Source: an uncultured Flavobacteriaceae bacterium
Lineage (GTDB): Bacteria > Bacteroidota > Bacteroidia > Flavobacteriales > Flavobacteriaceae
Assembly (NCBI GenBank): GCA_947497145.1
Contig: CANMFQ010000003.1
Location: forward strand, 1-64,000
DNA length: 64,000 bases
Direction of reading: 5' to 3'
The position numbers and the translations under genes were made by a program. Numbering within the stretch: the stretch's first letter is position 1; the number at the start of each line of letters is the position of its first letter. Of this stretch, positions 38,566 to 47,401 are shown one piece after another. The notes below the pieces were generated by a model, which saw only the letters and a list, made by a program, of their open reading frames with translations, made no database searches and was not told the origin of the DNA.

Positions 38566-38868
38566 TTACACGTACTCTTTAAGAATACCAATAAGGGTGT
38601 TTGCATCTTGTTCACCACTTTGACGCCAAACCATTTCGCCTTTTTTATATATCATCAATGTAGGCAAGCCTTTCACACGTAATGCCTGTGAAAGCTCTTT
38701 ATTTTTATCTACATCTATTTTAATAACCTTGCCCTTATCACCAAGTGCTGCAGCTACATCGCGAAGTACTGCATGCATTGCAGTGGACTGATCATTCCAT
38801 TCTGCATAAAAATCTAACAGAACAGGGATATGTAAATCTATAAGTTCACCAAATTTCGACATACTCAA
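38566..38868 (-). CDS. Thioredoxin-fold protein lacking the active-site cysteines
   Basis: A 100-residue protein with the full thioredoxin layout: PVLLDFYAEW strand, helix, KVIKIDVDKNKELSQAL, and the cis-proline loop VKGLPTLMIYKKGE. Where thioredoxins have WCGPC this one reads WNDQST, and the protein contains no Cys at all, so it cannot do dithiol chemistry. It may be a protein-protein interaction or chaperone module, or an adaptor. It is not a pseudogene by appearance: the frame is intact and the length is normal. Confidence 0.88.
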   Translation of the reverse strand: MSMSKFGELIDLHIPVLLDFYAEWNDQSTAMHAVLRDVAAALGDKGKVIKIDVDKNKELSQALRVKGLPTLMIYKKGEMVWRQSGEQDANTLIGILKEYV

Positions 38869-39043
38869 ATTGTTGTTTTACAAATTCTGACTAAGGTTAA
38901 TTTTTAAATTTCTAGCACTCAAAAATTTGCACCTTCCCACCAAAAAATCAGTTGAGTTCATAAATGCGGGCAATCAAATGTAATAAAAATTGTTAAATTG
39001 CGATATATTCAACCAAATTTGTGCACTTTACCGCTAGTTAAAA

Positions 39044-40282
39044 TCATGTTAACGACTTCTTTTTTAAGGTAATCACCGTAATTTCTGGCCATATACCAAA
39101 CCTACCAGGATACCCTAAAAACCCAAAACCTCTGTTTACATTAATATACTGCCCCATTTGCTCATAGATACCAGCCCATTGCTTGTAACGCCATTTGATA
39201 GGACTCCATTTAATCCACCCAGGGATTTCAATACCAAACTGCATACCATGAGTATGACCACTTAAGGTAAGGTGATACTTATAATCATCAGGCAAAATCT
39301 CTGCTTCCCAGTGTGACGGGTCATGACTCATTACAATTTTAAAATCGTCTGTTGCTACAGCAGCTTTTGCTTTTTGAAGGTCACCAGCCTTTTTAAAACC
39401 ACCTTTACCCCAATTTTCCACTCCAATAAGAGCAATTCTATCCGCATCCTTTTTCAAAAATCGACTTTCATTTAACAATAAATCGAAACCCATCTCGCGC
39501 TGTAGCGTTTTCAAGTCTTCTAAATTCTGCTTTTTTAGTACGTCATTTTGCTCCTTATCTTCATGCCATTGTTTATAATCCCCATAATCATGGTTTCCAA
39601 GTACCGAAAACTTCCCATCTTTAGCCTCCAATTTTGTGAAAAGATTTTTCCATGGCAGCATTTCAGTAGCCTCATTGTTTACCAAATCGCCAGTAAATAA
39701 AATAACATCACTTTGTTGCTTATTCACCAAATCTATTGCATAAGCCACTTTCTCATGGTTATCAAAACTACCACTATGTACATCTGATATTTGGGTAATC
39801 TTGTACCCATCAAAAGCATCAGGCAAGTCATCATACTCCATGGTATATTTTAACACCTTAAAATTGTATTTCCCCTTTACCATACCATACAATAAAGCTC
39901 CAAAAGGCAAAGCGGCAATTCCAAGGGCTATGCTACTAATAAATTTACGCCGAGAAGGCAATTGGGCTACCCCATCACTTATTTTAAAATACCCAAAAAC
40001 ACTCACTCTAAAAAAGTCTTCGAGCAGCATAAATACACTGAGTAAAAACCCTAAAATCATAAAAGAAAAAAAGACCCCCCCAGCGATAGCGGTAGTATGT
40101 TGCATTGCCGAACCTGGTGCATAACTAGCGAGTTTGTACATAAAAAATAACCAAACTACTGCAAACAACCCCACATAAACCCATGTCATTAAAGGGTTTT
40201 TAAATAAGGTTTTGAAGGCCTGAAAGCCGTAAGCAGAAAAAACAATATAAAATACAGAAAGAATTACAGCAAAACGCAGCAT
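39044..40282 (-). CDS. Membrane-anchored metallophosphoesterase (YkuE/YaeI-like)
   Basis: A 412-residue protein. Three membrane spans (about 3-20, 33-52, 66-90) precede an internal stretch PSRRKFISSIALGIAALPFG that resembles a twin-arginine segment and would be a fourth span. The calcineurin-like phosphoesterase domain follows (about 155-405) with all metal-binding blocks: ISDVHSG, GDLVNNE, GNHDYG, MSHDPSH and SGHTHG. The domain is probably outside the inner membrane. Relatives act on phospholipids or UDP-sugars, but the substrate cannot be told here. A -7 box lies 10 bases before the ATG. Confidence 0.92.
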   Translation of the reverse strand: MLRFAVILSVFYIVFSAYGFQAFKTLFKNPLMTWVYVGLFAVVWLFFMYKLASYAPGSAMQHTTAIAGGVFFSFMILGFLLSVFMLLEDFFRVSVFGYFKISDGVAQLPSRRKFISSIALGIAALPFGALLYGMVKGKYNFKVLKYTMEYDDLPDAFDGYKITQISDVHSGSFDNHEKVAYAIDLVNKQQSDVILFTGDLVNNEATEMLPWKNLFTKLEAKDGKFSVLGNHDYGDYKQWHEDKEQNDVLKKQNLEDLKTLQREMGFDLLLNESRFLKKDADRIALIGVENWGKGGFKKAGDLQKAKAAVATDDFKIVMSHDPSHWEAEILPDDYKYHLTLSGHTHGMQFGIEIPGWIKWSPIKWRYKQWAGIYEQMGQYINVNRGFGFLGYPGRFGIWPEITVITLKKKSLT

Positions 40283-40292
40283 AGTTTTTTTA

Positions 40293-40300
40293 CAAAGTTA
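40293..40300 (-). promoter_or_regulatory. -7 box of the metallophosphoesterase gene
   Basis: TAACTTTG on the minus strand matches TAnnTTTG and ends 10 bases before the ATG at 40282, implying a leader of only a few bases. Confidence 0.5.
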
Positions 40301-40377
40301 TTTTATTCTGATGAACCTAGTGGTTTTATTTAAAAATATCGAGAATAACAACAAAGCCTATTCCAATTACAAAAATG

Positions 40378-41100
40378 CTATTTCACAGCATCCACAACGG
40401 CGCTAACCCGTTCAACATCAGAAACAGCCACAGCCTCATCACTCAAAAACGAAGGTGAATTCATAGAAACCAACGGTGGTTCACCTAAAGTTTTACGCCA
40501 AGCAACACCCGATAAATGTACGGCTCGAAACTTAGCATCTTTAAAAACTTGAACATTATTAGCATTTACCCCACTACCGGGCATAATGGTAATAGATGAA
40601 GTTTCCTCTTGCAATTTCACCAGCAAATCAGCTCCTAAAACAGCTTTGTTTTGTTGACCAGAAGTCAAAATAGTATCTACTCCTAACCCTTCTAATTCTT
40701 TCAGGGTTTTCTTGGGCTCTTTAACCCAATCAAAAGCACGATGAAAAGTAAAGTTTAAATCACCAGCTGCCTTTATTAATACCGCTGTACGTTCTACATC
40801 CAACGAAAAATCATCATGTAGCACTCCTGTAACGATACCGTTAAAACCTAAATCTACACAAAGGGCTATATTTTGTAGCATGATTTGAAACTCCAAATCT
40901 GAATAAGTGAAATCACCTCCTCGTGGACGAATTAATACATTTACAGGAATTGAAATATGCTTTTTAACACTTTTCAACAGCCCGTAAGAAGGCGTAACAC
41001 CCCCTACTGCCAATTCTGAACACAATTCAATTCTGTCAGCTCCTGCTTTTTCTGCATTCATAGCAGATTCTAAAGAATTTGAACAAACTTCTACTAACAT
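40378..41100 (-). CDS. cutC: CutC family protein
   Basis: A 240-residue TIM-barrel protein of the CutC family, historically called copper homeostasis protein although the biochemical role is unsettled. I start it at the ATG giving MLVEVCSNSLESAMNAEKAG, the usual family start; an in-frame ATG nine codons upstream is less likely. Other signatures are RIELCSELAVGGVTPSYGLL, VLIRPRGGDFTYSD and TFHRAFDW. It lies downstream of a 44-base imperfect palindrome. Confidence 0.93.
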   Translation of the reverse strand: MLVEVCSNSLESAMNAEKAGADRIELCSELAVGGVTPSYGLLKSVKKHISIPVNVLIRPRGGDFTYSDLEFQIMLQNIALCVDLGFNGIVTGVLHDDFSLDVERTAVLIKAAGDLNFTFHRAFDWVKEPKKTLKELEGLGVDTILTSGQQNKAVLGADLLVKLQEETSSITIMPGSGVNANNVQVFKDAKFRAVHLSGVAWRKTLGEPPLVSMNSPSFLSDEAVAVSDVERVSAVVDAVK

Positions 41101-41139
41101 TTTACCTATATTTAATGAGTGATTCAAAAAGGATAGTAC

Positions 41140-41183
41140 ACTTCTTCCGCTTTAAAATTCGAGAATTTTAAAATGGCAGAAGT
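41140..41183. repeat. 44-base imperfect palindrome between cutC and the asparaginase gene
   Basis: Arms 41140-41160 and 41163-41183 match at 18 of 21 positions around a 2-base centre. The inner TTTAAAATTC/GAATTTTAAA is perfect. It is located 39 bases before the cutC ATG and about 157 bases before the divergent asparaginase gene. Confidence 0.7.
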
Positions 41184-41340
41184 ATATATTTTTATTTTCC
41201 CAACAAATATCGCATTTTGCATCCAAAATTATTTTTTTTCAAACTTGAGCTAACAAGCAGGTATTTTAAAATTTGATAATCTAGATTACGAACACCGACA
41301 TTTTTGGTCAAAACTAAACGAATTCTAAATATAACAATCA

Positions 41341-42336
41341 ATGCAAAGAAGAAACTTCCTAAAAAATTCGAGTGCCGCTGCAGCGGGATTACTATCTACA
41401 TCGCTAATTGCTTCTTGCAAAGAAGAAACCAACGCAGCAACCACTGAAGCGCAAGCTGTAAAAACTATCAGACCCATTGCCATTTGCACATGGGATTTTA
41501 AAAACGCTACTGCAAAAGCATGGGAAGTTTTAGCTGCTGGAGGTAGTTCCTTAGACGCTGTACATCAAGGCGCTATGATTGAAGAAGCCGATGTCACCAA
41601 CCAAACCGTAGGCGTAGGCGGAAGACCAGACAGAGATGGTAATGTAACATTAGACGCTTGTATTATGGACAAAGATGGCAATTGTGGTGCAGTGCTTTGT
41701 ATGCAAAATATTGCCAGCCCCGTTTCTGTAGCCCGCAAGGTTATGGAAGACACACCCCATGTTATGCTTGCTGGAAAAGGTGCTGAAAAATTCGCTTATG
41801 AAAAAGGATTTAAAAAAGTAAAACTACTGACAGAACAGTCTAAACAAGAATGGTTAGAATGGAAAAAAACATCAAAATACAAACCCATTATCAATATTGA
41901 AAACCATGATACCATTGGCATTTTAGCTATTGATAAAAACGGAGATATTTCTGGCGCTTGTACAACGAGCGGTATGGGTTATAAATATGCGGGTCGTGTA
42001 GGTGATTCGCCCATAATTGGCGCAGGACTATTTGTAGATAATGAAATTGGTGCCGCCACAGCAACAGGTGTTGGTGAAGAAGTGGTACGTACTGTAGGTA
42101 GTTTTCTTATTGTTGAACTTATGCGTCAAGGAAAATCACCACAGGAAGCCTGCGAAGAAGGTGTAAAGCGTATCATGGCAAAAAACAAAGGACGTAATGA
42201 TTTTCAAATTGGCTTTATTGCAATTAACAAAAATGGAGAAACTGGTGGATATTGCATTCATCCTGGCTTCACCTACCGCACCTACACCGAAGAAGGCCAT
42301 ATAAACAACCCTTCAGAGAGCTTTTTGAAAGGGTAA
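41341..42336 (+). CDS. N(4)-(beta-N-acetylglucosaminyl)-L-asparaginase (glycosylasparaginase), Tat lipoprotein
   Basis: A 331-residue Ntn-hydrolase. The N-terminus MQRRNFLKNSSAAAAGLLST has a twin-arginine motif, and IASC is a lipobox with Cys at about 26, predicting a folded lipoprotein exported by Tat. The autocleavage site is readable in NHDTIGILAI, with Thr as the future nucleophile, followed by GACTTSGMGYKYAGRVGDSP, as in the well-studied flavobacterial enzyme. It cleaves the GlcNAc-Asn bond of glycopeptides. Likely substrates are environmental N-glycopeptides. It is divergent from cutC and has no partner gene. Confidence 0.93.
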   Translation: MQRRNFLKNSSAAAAGLLSTSLIASCKEETNAATTEAQAVKTIRPIAICTWDFKNATAKAWEVLAAGGSSLDAVHQGAMIEEADVTNQTVGVGGRPDRDGNVTLDACIMDKDGNCGAVLCMQNIASPVSVARKVMEDTPHVMLAGKGAEKFAYEKGFKKVKLLTEQSKQEWLEWKKTSKYKPIINIENHDTIGILAIDKNGDISGACTTSGMGYKYAGRVGDSPIIGAGLFVDNEIGAATATGVGEEVVRTVGSFLIVELMRQGKSPQEACEEGVKRIMAKNKGRNDFQIGFIAINKNGETGGYCIHPGFTYRTYTEEGHINNPSESFLKG

Positions 42337-42430
42337 AAGACCAGAATTTATAAAGACTAAAAAAAAAGCATTCCCTAAAAAACGTGAAATCATCACTCAA
42401 CATAATAAAGCTGCCTTTATTCTTTTTGTC

Positions 42431-42438
42431 TACTTTTG
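42431..42438 (+). promoter_or_regulatory. -7 box of polA
   Basis: TACTTTTG matches TAnnTTTG and lies 33 bases before the ATG. A clear -33 TTTG at proper distance was not found. Confidence 0.5.
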
Positions 42439-42471
42439 AAAATTAATTAATCGTCACATTTATCAATATAT

Positions 42472-45309
42472 ATGTCTAATCAAAAACGACTCTTTCTTCT
42501 TGACGCTTATGCGTTAATATTTCGTGGATACTACGCTTTAATAAAAAACCCAAGAATCAATTCAAAAGGCATGGATACTTCTGCCATTATGGGTTTTATG
42601 AATTCACTTTTTGATGTTATTAAACGTGAAAAACCTGACCACCTAGCGGTTTGTTTTGATAAGGGAGGAAGTGCAGAGCGAACGGAGATTTTTCCGGAAT
42701 ACAAGGCCAACAGAAGTGAAACACCTGATGCCATAAAAATTGCCGTACCCTATATTCAAGATATTCTAAAAGCCATGCACATTCCAGTGGTGGTAAAAGA
42801 AGGTTGGGAAGCCGATGACATTATTGGTACGCTAGCTAAACAAGCAGAAAAGGAAGATTACAAGGTTTTTATGGTAACCCCTGATAAAGATTTTGGACAG
42901 CTTGTGTCTGAAAATATTTTCATGTATCGCCCTGCAAGAATGGGTAATGGCATTGAAATTTGGGGCATACCCGAAATTCAAAAACGCTTTGGTGTTGAAC
43001 GCCCAGAGCAGGTGATTGATTATTTGGGCATGATGGGTGATGCCAGTGACAACATACCCGGCCTACCTGGTGTTGGTGATAAAACAGCTAAAAAATTCTT
43101 AGAAGAATTTGGCAGCATGGAGAATCTTTTAGCAAATACCGACAAGCTAAAAGGTAAGATGAAAGAAAAGGTTGAAGCCAATGGAGAACTAGGAATGCTA
43201 TCAAAAAAGCTAGCAACCATTAGCCTTGATGTAGATGTTACCTTTGATGCCAAGGATTATGAAATGTCTGACCCAGACAATGAAAAAGTGCAAATTATAT
43301 TTGAAGAACTTGAGTTTAGAAGACTTAAAGACCAGTTCATCAAACTATTTTCGGGTGAGGTTGTAGCTTCTAAAACAGACACAGCAAATTCGCCTGCCAA
43401 AAAAACAAAAACGCAAGAAGCTGGAGGCGGGCAATTTTCATTATTTGGAGGAGAACCTTCAGAAGCTTCAGGAACACTAGAAGACCTAAATAGCCGAAAG
43501 ACCATTGCAGATGTACCTCATGCTTATCAAAGTGTAGCCTCAGGAATGGCAATGAAGCTATTTTTGCAAAACCTCATGAAACAAACCGCTGTTTGTTTTG
43601 ATACTGAGACTACAGGTTTAAACCCGTTAACGGCAGAACTGGTAGGTATCGCATTTTCTTGGGAAGCAACGAAAGGGTTTTATATTCCTTTCCCTGAAAA
43701 CCAAAATGAAGCGCAAGAACTTATTGAACAATTGCGCCCTTTCTTTGAATCAGAAGACATTGAAAAAATAGGTCAAAATTTAAAATACGACATCAAAGTA
43801 TTGCATAAATATCAAATAAAGGTAAAAGGAAAACTTTTTGATACGATGCTCGCTCATTATCTGATTAACCCCGATATGAGACACAATATGGATGTACTTG
43901 CTGAAACATACCTAAACTATACCCCTGTCTCCATCACTGAATTGATTGGAAAAAAAGGTAAAAACCAACTCAGCATGCGTGATGTTCCTCTAGAAAAGCA
44001 AACGGAATATGCGGTTGAAGATGCCGATATCACTTTCCAGCTAGCACAGCATTTTAGACCCGAATTAGCAGAAGCTAAAACTGAAGATTTATTTAATGAC
44101 ATTGAAATTCCGTTACTGCAAGTATTGGCTGACATGGAATTGGAAGGTATTAATTTGGATATCGCTTTTTTAAACTCCCTATCAGAAGACTTAAATAACG
44201 ACATTGCCACATTAGAGAAAAACATTTACGAAGCTGCGGGTCAAGAATTCAATATAGGTTCTCCAAAACAATTAGGAGAAATTCTTTTTGATAAAATGAA
44301 ACTGGTAGACAAGCCAAAAAAAACCAAAACAGGACAATATTCTACTGCCGAAGATGTACTTTCTTATTTAGCTAAAGACCATGAAATTGTTCGCAATGTA
44401 TTAGAATACAGAGGTCTTGCTAAATTAAAAAGCACCTATATAGATGCCTTACCTTTGCAAGTAGAAGCATCTACTGGCCGAGTACATACCGATTATATGC
44501 AAACGGTAGCCGCAACAGGAAGATTGAGTAGCAATAACCCCAATTTGCAAAACATTCCTATACGAACAGAACGAGGACGACAGGTTAGAAAGGCATTTAT
44601 TCCAAGGGATGAAAATCATACCTTATTAGCCGCAGATTATTCACAAATAGAATTAAGAATTATTGCAGCCTTAAGCAATGAGACTACGATGATTGAGGCT
44701 TTTAAAAACGGAGAAGACATTCACGCCTCTACCGCTTCAAAAGTTTTTAACGTACCGCTAGAAGAGGTGACACGTGAGCAACGTAGCAATGCAAAAACAG
44801 TGAATTTCGGTATAATCTACGGTGTTTCAGCTTTTGGCCTAAGCAACCAAACCGACCTTTCTCGCTCTGAAGCCAAAGAACTCATTGACACCTATTACAA
44901 AACCTATCCAAAACTGCGAAATTACATCAGCGAGCAGGTTAATTTTGCTCGTGATAATGGTTATGTGCAAACCGTTTTAGGTCGCCGTCGTTACTTAAAA
45001 GCGATTAATGGTAGTAATGCCATTGTAAGAGGCGCTGCAGAACGCAATGCTGTAAACGCTCCTATTCAAGGTAGTGCCGCTGATATTATTAAAATTGCGA
45101 TGATTAATATACACAAAAAGCTATCGCAAGAAAATTACACCTCCAAAATACTGCTTCAAGTGCATGATGAATTGGTATTTGACGTGCATAATGCTGAGAT
45201 GGATAAATTAAAAGCTATGGTACAGTCTGAAATGGAAAATGCGTACAAACTCTCTGTGCCGTTAGACGTAGAATTAGGCGTAGGTGATAATTGGCTAGAG
45301 GCGCATTAA
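42472..45309 (+). CDS. polA: DNA polymerase I
   Basis: A 945-residue repair and Okazaki-fragment polymerase. The N-terminal 5'-3' exonuclease domain (1 to about 290) has KPDHLAVCFDKGG, EADDIIGTLA and GDASDNIPGLPGVGDKTA. The 3'-5' proofreading domain (about 350-540) keeps its metal ligands in CFDTETTGLNP, NLKYDIKVL and YAVEDADITFQL, so proofreading should be active, unlike in Taq. The polymerase domain has AADYSQIELRIIAALS, RSNAKTVNFGIIYG and LLQVHDELVFDV. It is a single gene with a short leader and no terminator that I could identify. Confidence 0.98.
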   Translation: MSNQKRLFLLDAYALIFRGYYALIKNPRINSKGMDTSAIMGFMNSLFDVIKREKPDHLAVCFDKGGSAERTEIFPEYKANRSETPDAIKIAVPYIQDILKAMHIPVVVKEGWEADDIIGTLAKQAEKEDYKVFMVTPDKDFGQLVSENIFMYRPARMGNGIEIWGIPEIQKRFGVERPEQVIDYLGMMGDASDNIPGLPGVGDKTAKKFLEEFGSMENLLANTDKLKGKMKEKVEANGELGMLSKKLATISLDVDVTFDAKDYEMSDPDNEKVQIIFEELEFRRLKDQFIKLFSGEVVASKTDTANSPAKKTKTQEAGGGQFSLFGGEPSEASGTLEDLNSRKTIADVPHAYQSVASGMAMKLFLQNLMKQTAVCFDTETTGLNPLTAELVGIAFSWEATKGFYIPFPENQNEAQELIEQLRPFFESEDIEKIGQNLKYDIKVLHKYQIKVKGKLFDTMLAHYLINPDMRHNMDVLAETYLNYTPVSITELIGKKGKNQLSMRDVPLEKQTEYAVEDADITFQLAQHFRPELAEAKTEDLFNDIEIPLLQVLADMELEGINLDIAFLNSLSEDLNNDIATLEKNIYEAAGQEFNIGSPKQLGEILFDKMKLVDKPKKTKTGQYSTAEDVLSYLAKDHEIVRNVLEYRGLAKLKSTYIDALPLQVEASTGRVHTDYMQTVAATGRLSSNNPNLQNIPIRTERGRQVRKAFIPRDENHTLLAADYSQIELRIIAALSNETTMIEAFKNGEDIHASTASKVFNVPLEEVTREQRSNAKTVNFGIIYGVSAFGLSNQTDLSRSEAKELIDTYYKTYPKLRNYISEQVNFARDNGYVQTVLGRRRYLKAINGSNAIVRGAAERNAVNAPIQGSAADIIKIAMINIHKKLSQENYTSKILLQVHDELVFDVHNAEMDKLKAMVQSEMENAYKLSVPLDVELGVGDNWLEAH

Positions 45310-45585
45310 ATGGAGTAATTCTAAAGAAACTGAAACTGTTCTTTTTTAAACTTAGTTACAGTAACAACCTAAAATCAATCGAACACAAAATTATAGGTGA
45401 TGGATATCAGTGGGCTATTCATCACCGAAAGTTCGTAATTACTTTTACTACAAATTTAAACTATTACTACTCTAAGGTCACAGCTATTCTTTCTATTCAA
45501 AATAAACCCAACATATAACATTTCTTTATGATTTATTAGGTAATAAGCTGTTTTTCTATGCGTTATAAAAAAACACATTACCTAC

Positions 45586-45933
45586 ATGAAAACTCACAGT
45601 CTCATACTTATTTTTGTATTGTTTTCACTTTACGCTACAGCGCAAACTAATATCGCACAAGAAACACCTGCAACCAAACAAGCAACGCTACCAAATAAAA
45701 TCAAGGTTTTTCCAAACCCAGCAACTAGCATTGTTAACATATTAGGGCTGAAAAACACACCCCAAGCACACATTGTAATACGTAAACTATCTGGCACAAT
45801 TGTTCAAGAGCATTTTTGGGCTATTCGCAACAAGGCCGTAAATATTCCTGTACCCAAATTAAAAGCTGGTATGTATGTGGTAAGTATAAAATCAAAAGAA
45901 CAAAAAGTACAATGCAAATTTTATAAGAAATAA
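45586..45933 (+). CDS. Miniature T9SS type A sorting-domain protein
   Basis: A 115-residue protein made of a signal peptide (1-20, ending YATAQ), a short Thr/Ala-rich linker (about 21-37) and a complete type A T9SS C-terminal domain (about 38-115). The domain has KIKVFPNPATSIVNI, KLKAGMYVVSI and a basic end (FYKK). Normally this domain is the tail of a large secreted enzyme or adhesin; here no cargo exists. It could be a functional small exported protein or a relic of a larger gene. No in-frame coding remains upstream in the 276 bases after polA. Confidence 0.85.
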   Translation: MKTHSLILIFVLFSLYATAQTNIAQETPATKQATLPNKIKVFPNPATSIVNILGLKNTPQAHIVIRKLSGTIVQEHFWAIRNKAVNIPVPKLKAGMYVVSIKSKEQKVQCKFYKK

Positions 45934-46339
45934 AAAATGTTATTTTATTCACTTCCCTAGGCAGCATACCATTTCTAGTACCAAACAACGCTTCGGCATA
46001 CGCAACCCGTCTTTTTACAACAACCATATTATCACCTAAAATCATCAAAAAAAATCGACCTTTTGTAACGAAATAATGAAAATAACACCAACTTTTACAT
46101 GAGAATATTGGACTTTAGCTGGAGGTATTAAGAAAAAAAACATAGCATTAATCACCCTAATAAGCCGTAAAAACAATGAACGATAACCCTTAAAATCACT
46201 AGCTTAGAAAACAAAAAAAGTAATCTCCAAAAAAAATCTATAAATATTATCAAACAACCATTTGCATATCAACTTAATAGTTGTACATTTGCACCCCGTT
46301 TATAGGGATTGAAGTGTTTAATAGTTAAATATAGTAGTA
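45934..46339. other. Intergenic region upstream of rplM, 406 bases
   Basis: Apart from the rplM promoter at its right end I see no gene or RNA. A GGAGGT occurs at about 46121 but no start codon follows at a suitable distance. Confidence 0.45.
46261..46291 (+). promoter_or_regulatory. Promoter of rplM-rpsI
   Basis: TTTG (46261-46264), a 19-base spacer and TACATTTG (46284-46291) match the Bacteroidota consensus without a mismatch. It predicts a leader of about 40 nt before the GTG start. Confidence 0.8.
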
Positions 46340-46795
46340 GTGGATACATTAAGTTACAAAACTATTTCAGCCAACAGAAAAACCGTTGACAAGCAATGGT
46401 TACTAGTTGATGCCGAAGGACAAACACTAGGTCGTCTTGCTTCTAAGGTAGCAAAATTACTTAGAGGAAAGCATAAGCCTAATTACACCCCACACGTAGA
46501 TTGTGGAGATAATATCGTTATTATTAATGCTGAAAAGATAACTCTTTCTGGCAATAAGTGGAATGATAAAACTTACTCACGATACACAGGTTATCCAGGT
46601 GGACAACGCTTTACATCAGCTAAAGAGTTGCTAGAGAAAAACCCAGGTCGTATTGTTGAGAAAGCAGTAAAAGGTATGCTTCCTAAAAATAGATTAGGTG
46701 CTGATCTTTTCAGAAACCTAAAAGTTTATGTAGGTGCTAACCACGATCAAGAAGCACAAAAACCAACTGTAATCAACTTAAACGATCTTAAGTAA
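46340..46795 (+). CDS. rplM: 50S ribosomal protein L13
   Basis: A 151-residue early-assembly protein of the large subunit. Typical segments are [37 protein letters not shown] and [16 protein letters not shown]. The start codon is GTG, chosen because the family N-terminus begins exactly there. Its stop overlaps the rpsI start by one base (TAATG), coupling the two. It has a consensus promoter 49 bases upstream. Confidence 0.97.
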   Translation: MDTLSYKTISANRKTVDKQWLLVDAEGQTLGRLASKVAKLLRGKHKPNYTPHVDCGDNIVIINAEKITLSGNKWNDKTYSRYTGYPGGQRFTSAKELLEKNPGRIVEKAVKGMLPKNRLGADLFRNLKVYVGANHDQEAQKPTVINLNDLK

Positions 46796-47181
46796 TGGAT
46801 ACGATTCATAAAATAGGCCGAAGAAAAACGGCTGTTGCACGTGTATACCTTTCAGAAGGAAAAGGAAATATCACTATCAATTCAAGAGATTTAAAAGAAT
46901 ATTTCCCTACTGCAACACTTCAATACAAAGTAAAACAACCTTTTACATTAACAAATACTGAAGACACATATGATGTTAAAGTAAATGTTTATGGTGGTGG
47001 TATCACAGGACAAGCAGAAGCAATTCGCTTAGCTTTATCCAGAGCAATGTGCGAGATTGATGCAGAAAATAGATTAGCTCTTAAACCAGAAGGTTTATTA
47101 ACAAGAGACCCAAGAATGGTTGAACGTAAGAAGTTTGGTCAGAAGAAAGCGCGTAAGAAATTCCAATTCTCAAAGCGTTAA
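46795..47181 (+). CDS. rpsI: 30S ribosomal protein S9
   Basis: A 128-residue protein of the small subunit whose C-terminal Lys/Arg reaches the P-site tRNA. Typical segments are IHKIGRRKTAVARVYLSEGK and GLLTRDPRMVERKKFGQKKA; the ending FQFSKR is canonical. It forms the conserved L13-S9 pair. A strong terminator follows directly. Confidence 0.98.
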   Translation: MDTIHKIGRRKTAVARVYLSEGKGNITINSRDLKEYFPTATLQYKVKQPFTLTNTEDTYDVKVNVYGGGITGQAEAIRLALSRAMCEIDAENRLALKPEGLLTRDPRMVERKKFGQKKARKKFQFSKR

Positions 47182-47194
47182 TATTAGAATTATC

Positions 47195-47230
47195 AGGTGC
47201 TCTTTTTCAAGAGCACCTTTATTATATTTT
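47195..47230 (+). terminator. Terminator of rplM-rpsI
   Basis: AGGTGCTCTT (47195-47204) pairs with AAGAGCACCT (47209-47218) around a short T/C loop. A T-rich tail (TTATTATATTTTTT) follows. Confidence 0.85.
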
Positions 47231-47401
47231 TTAACTAGTTCATTGAAAGTCTCTACAGAGACAATTAAAAATCCTATTCACCCTCTTTCTTTTAAGTGGT
47301 GGTAGGTAAATTAGTTTAGCATCTAAATGGCTGAGGCTTCCGTTAGTTATCGGATACCACTCTGCTATTGCTAATTCAAAAGAACGTAAACTAAATTTAA
47401 A
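47231..47401 (+). promoter_or_regulatory. Leader region of rpsB with possible RNA structure
   Basis: 171 bases between the rpsI terminator and rpsB. It contains GTCTC-TACA-GAGAC (about 47248-47262), GTGGTA (about 47297) matching TACCAC about 50 bases later, and TTTAG-CAT-CTAAA inside. Ribosomal S2 genes are often autoregulated through their leaders. I saw no clean TAnnTTTG box, so the promoter position is unclear. Confidence 0.4.

Noticed and set aside
45291-45518. 75-residue frame overlapping the polA 3' end
   Set aside because: Begins inside polA in another frame and shows no recognisable features.
46119-46145. GGAGGT in the region before rplM as a ribosome binding site
   Set aside because: No start codon or open frame follows at a workable distance.
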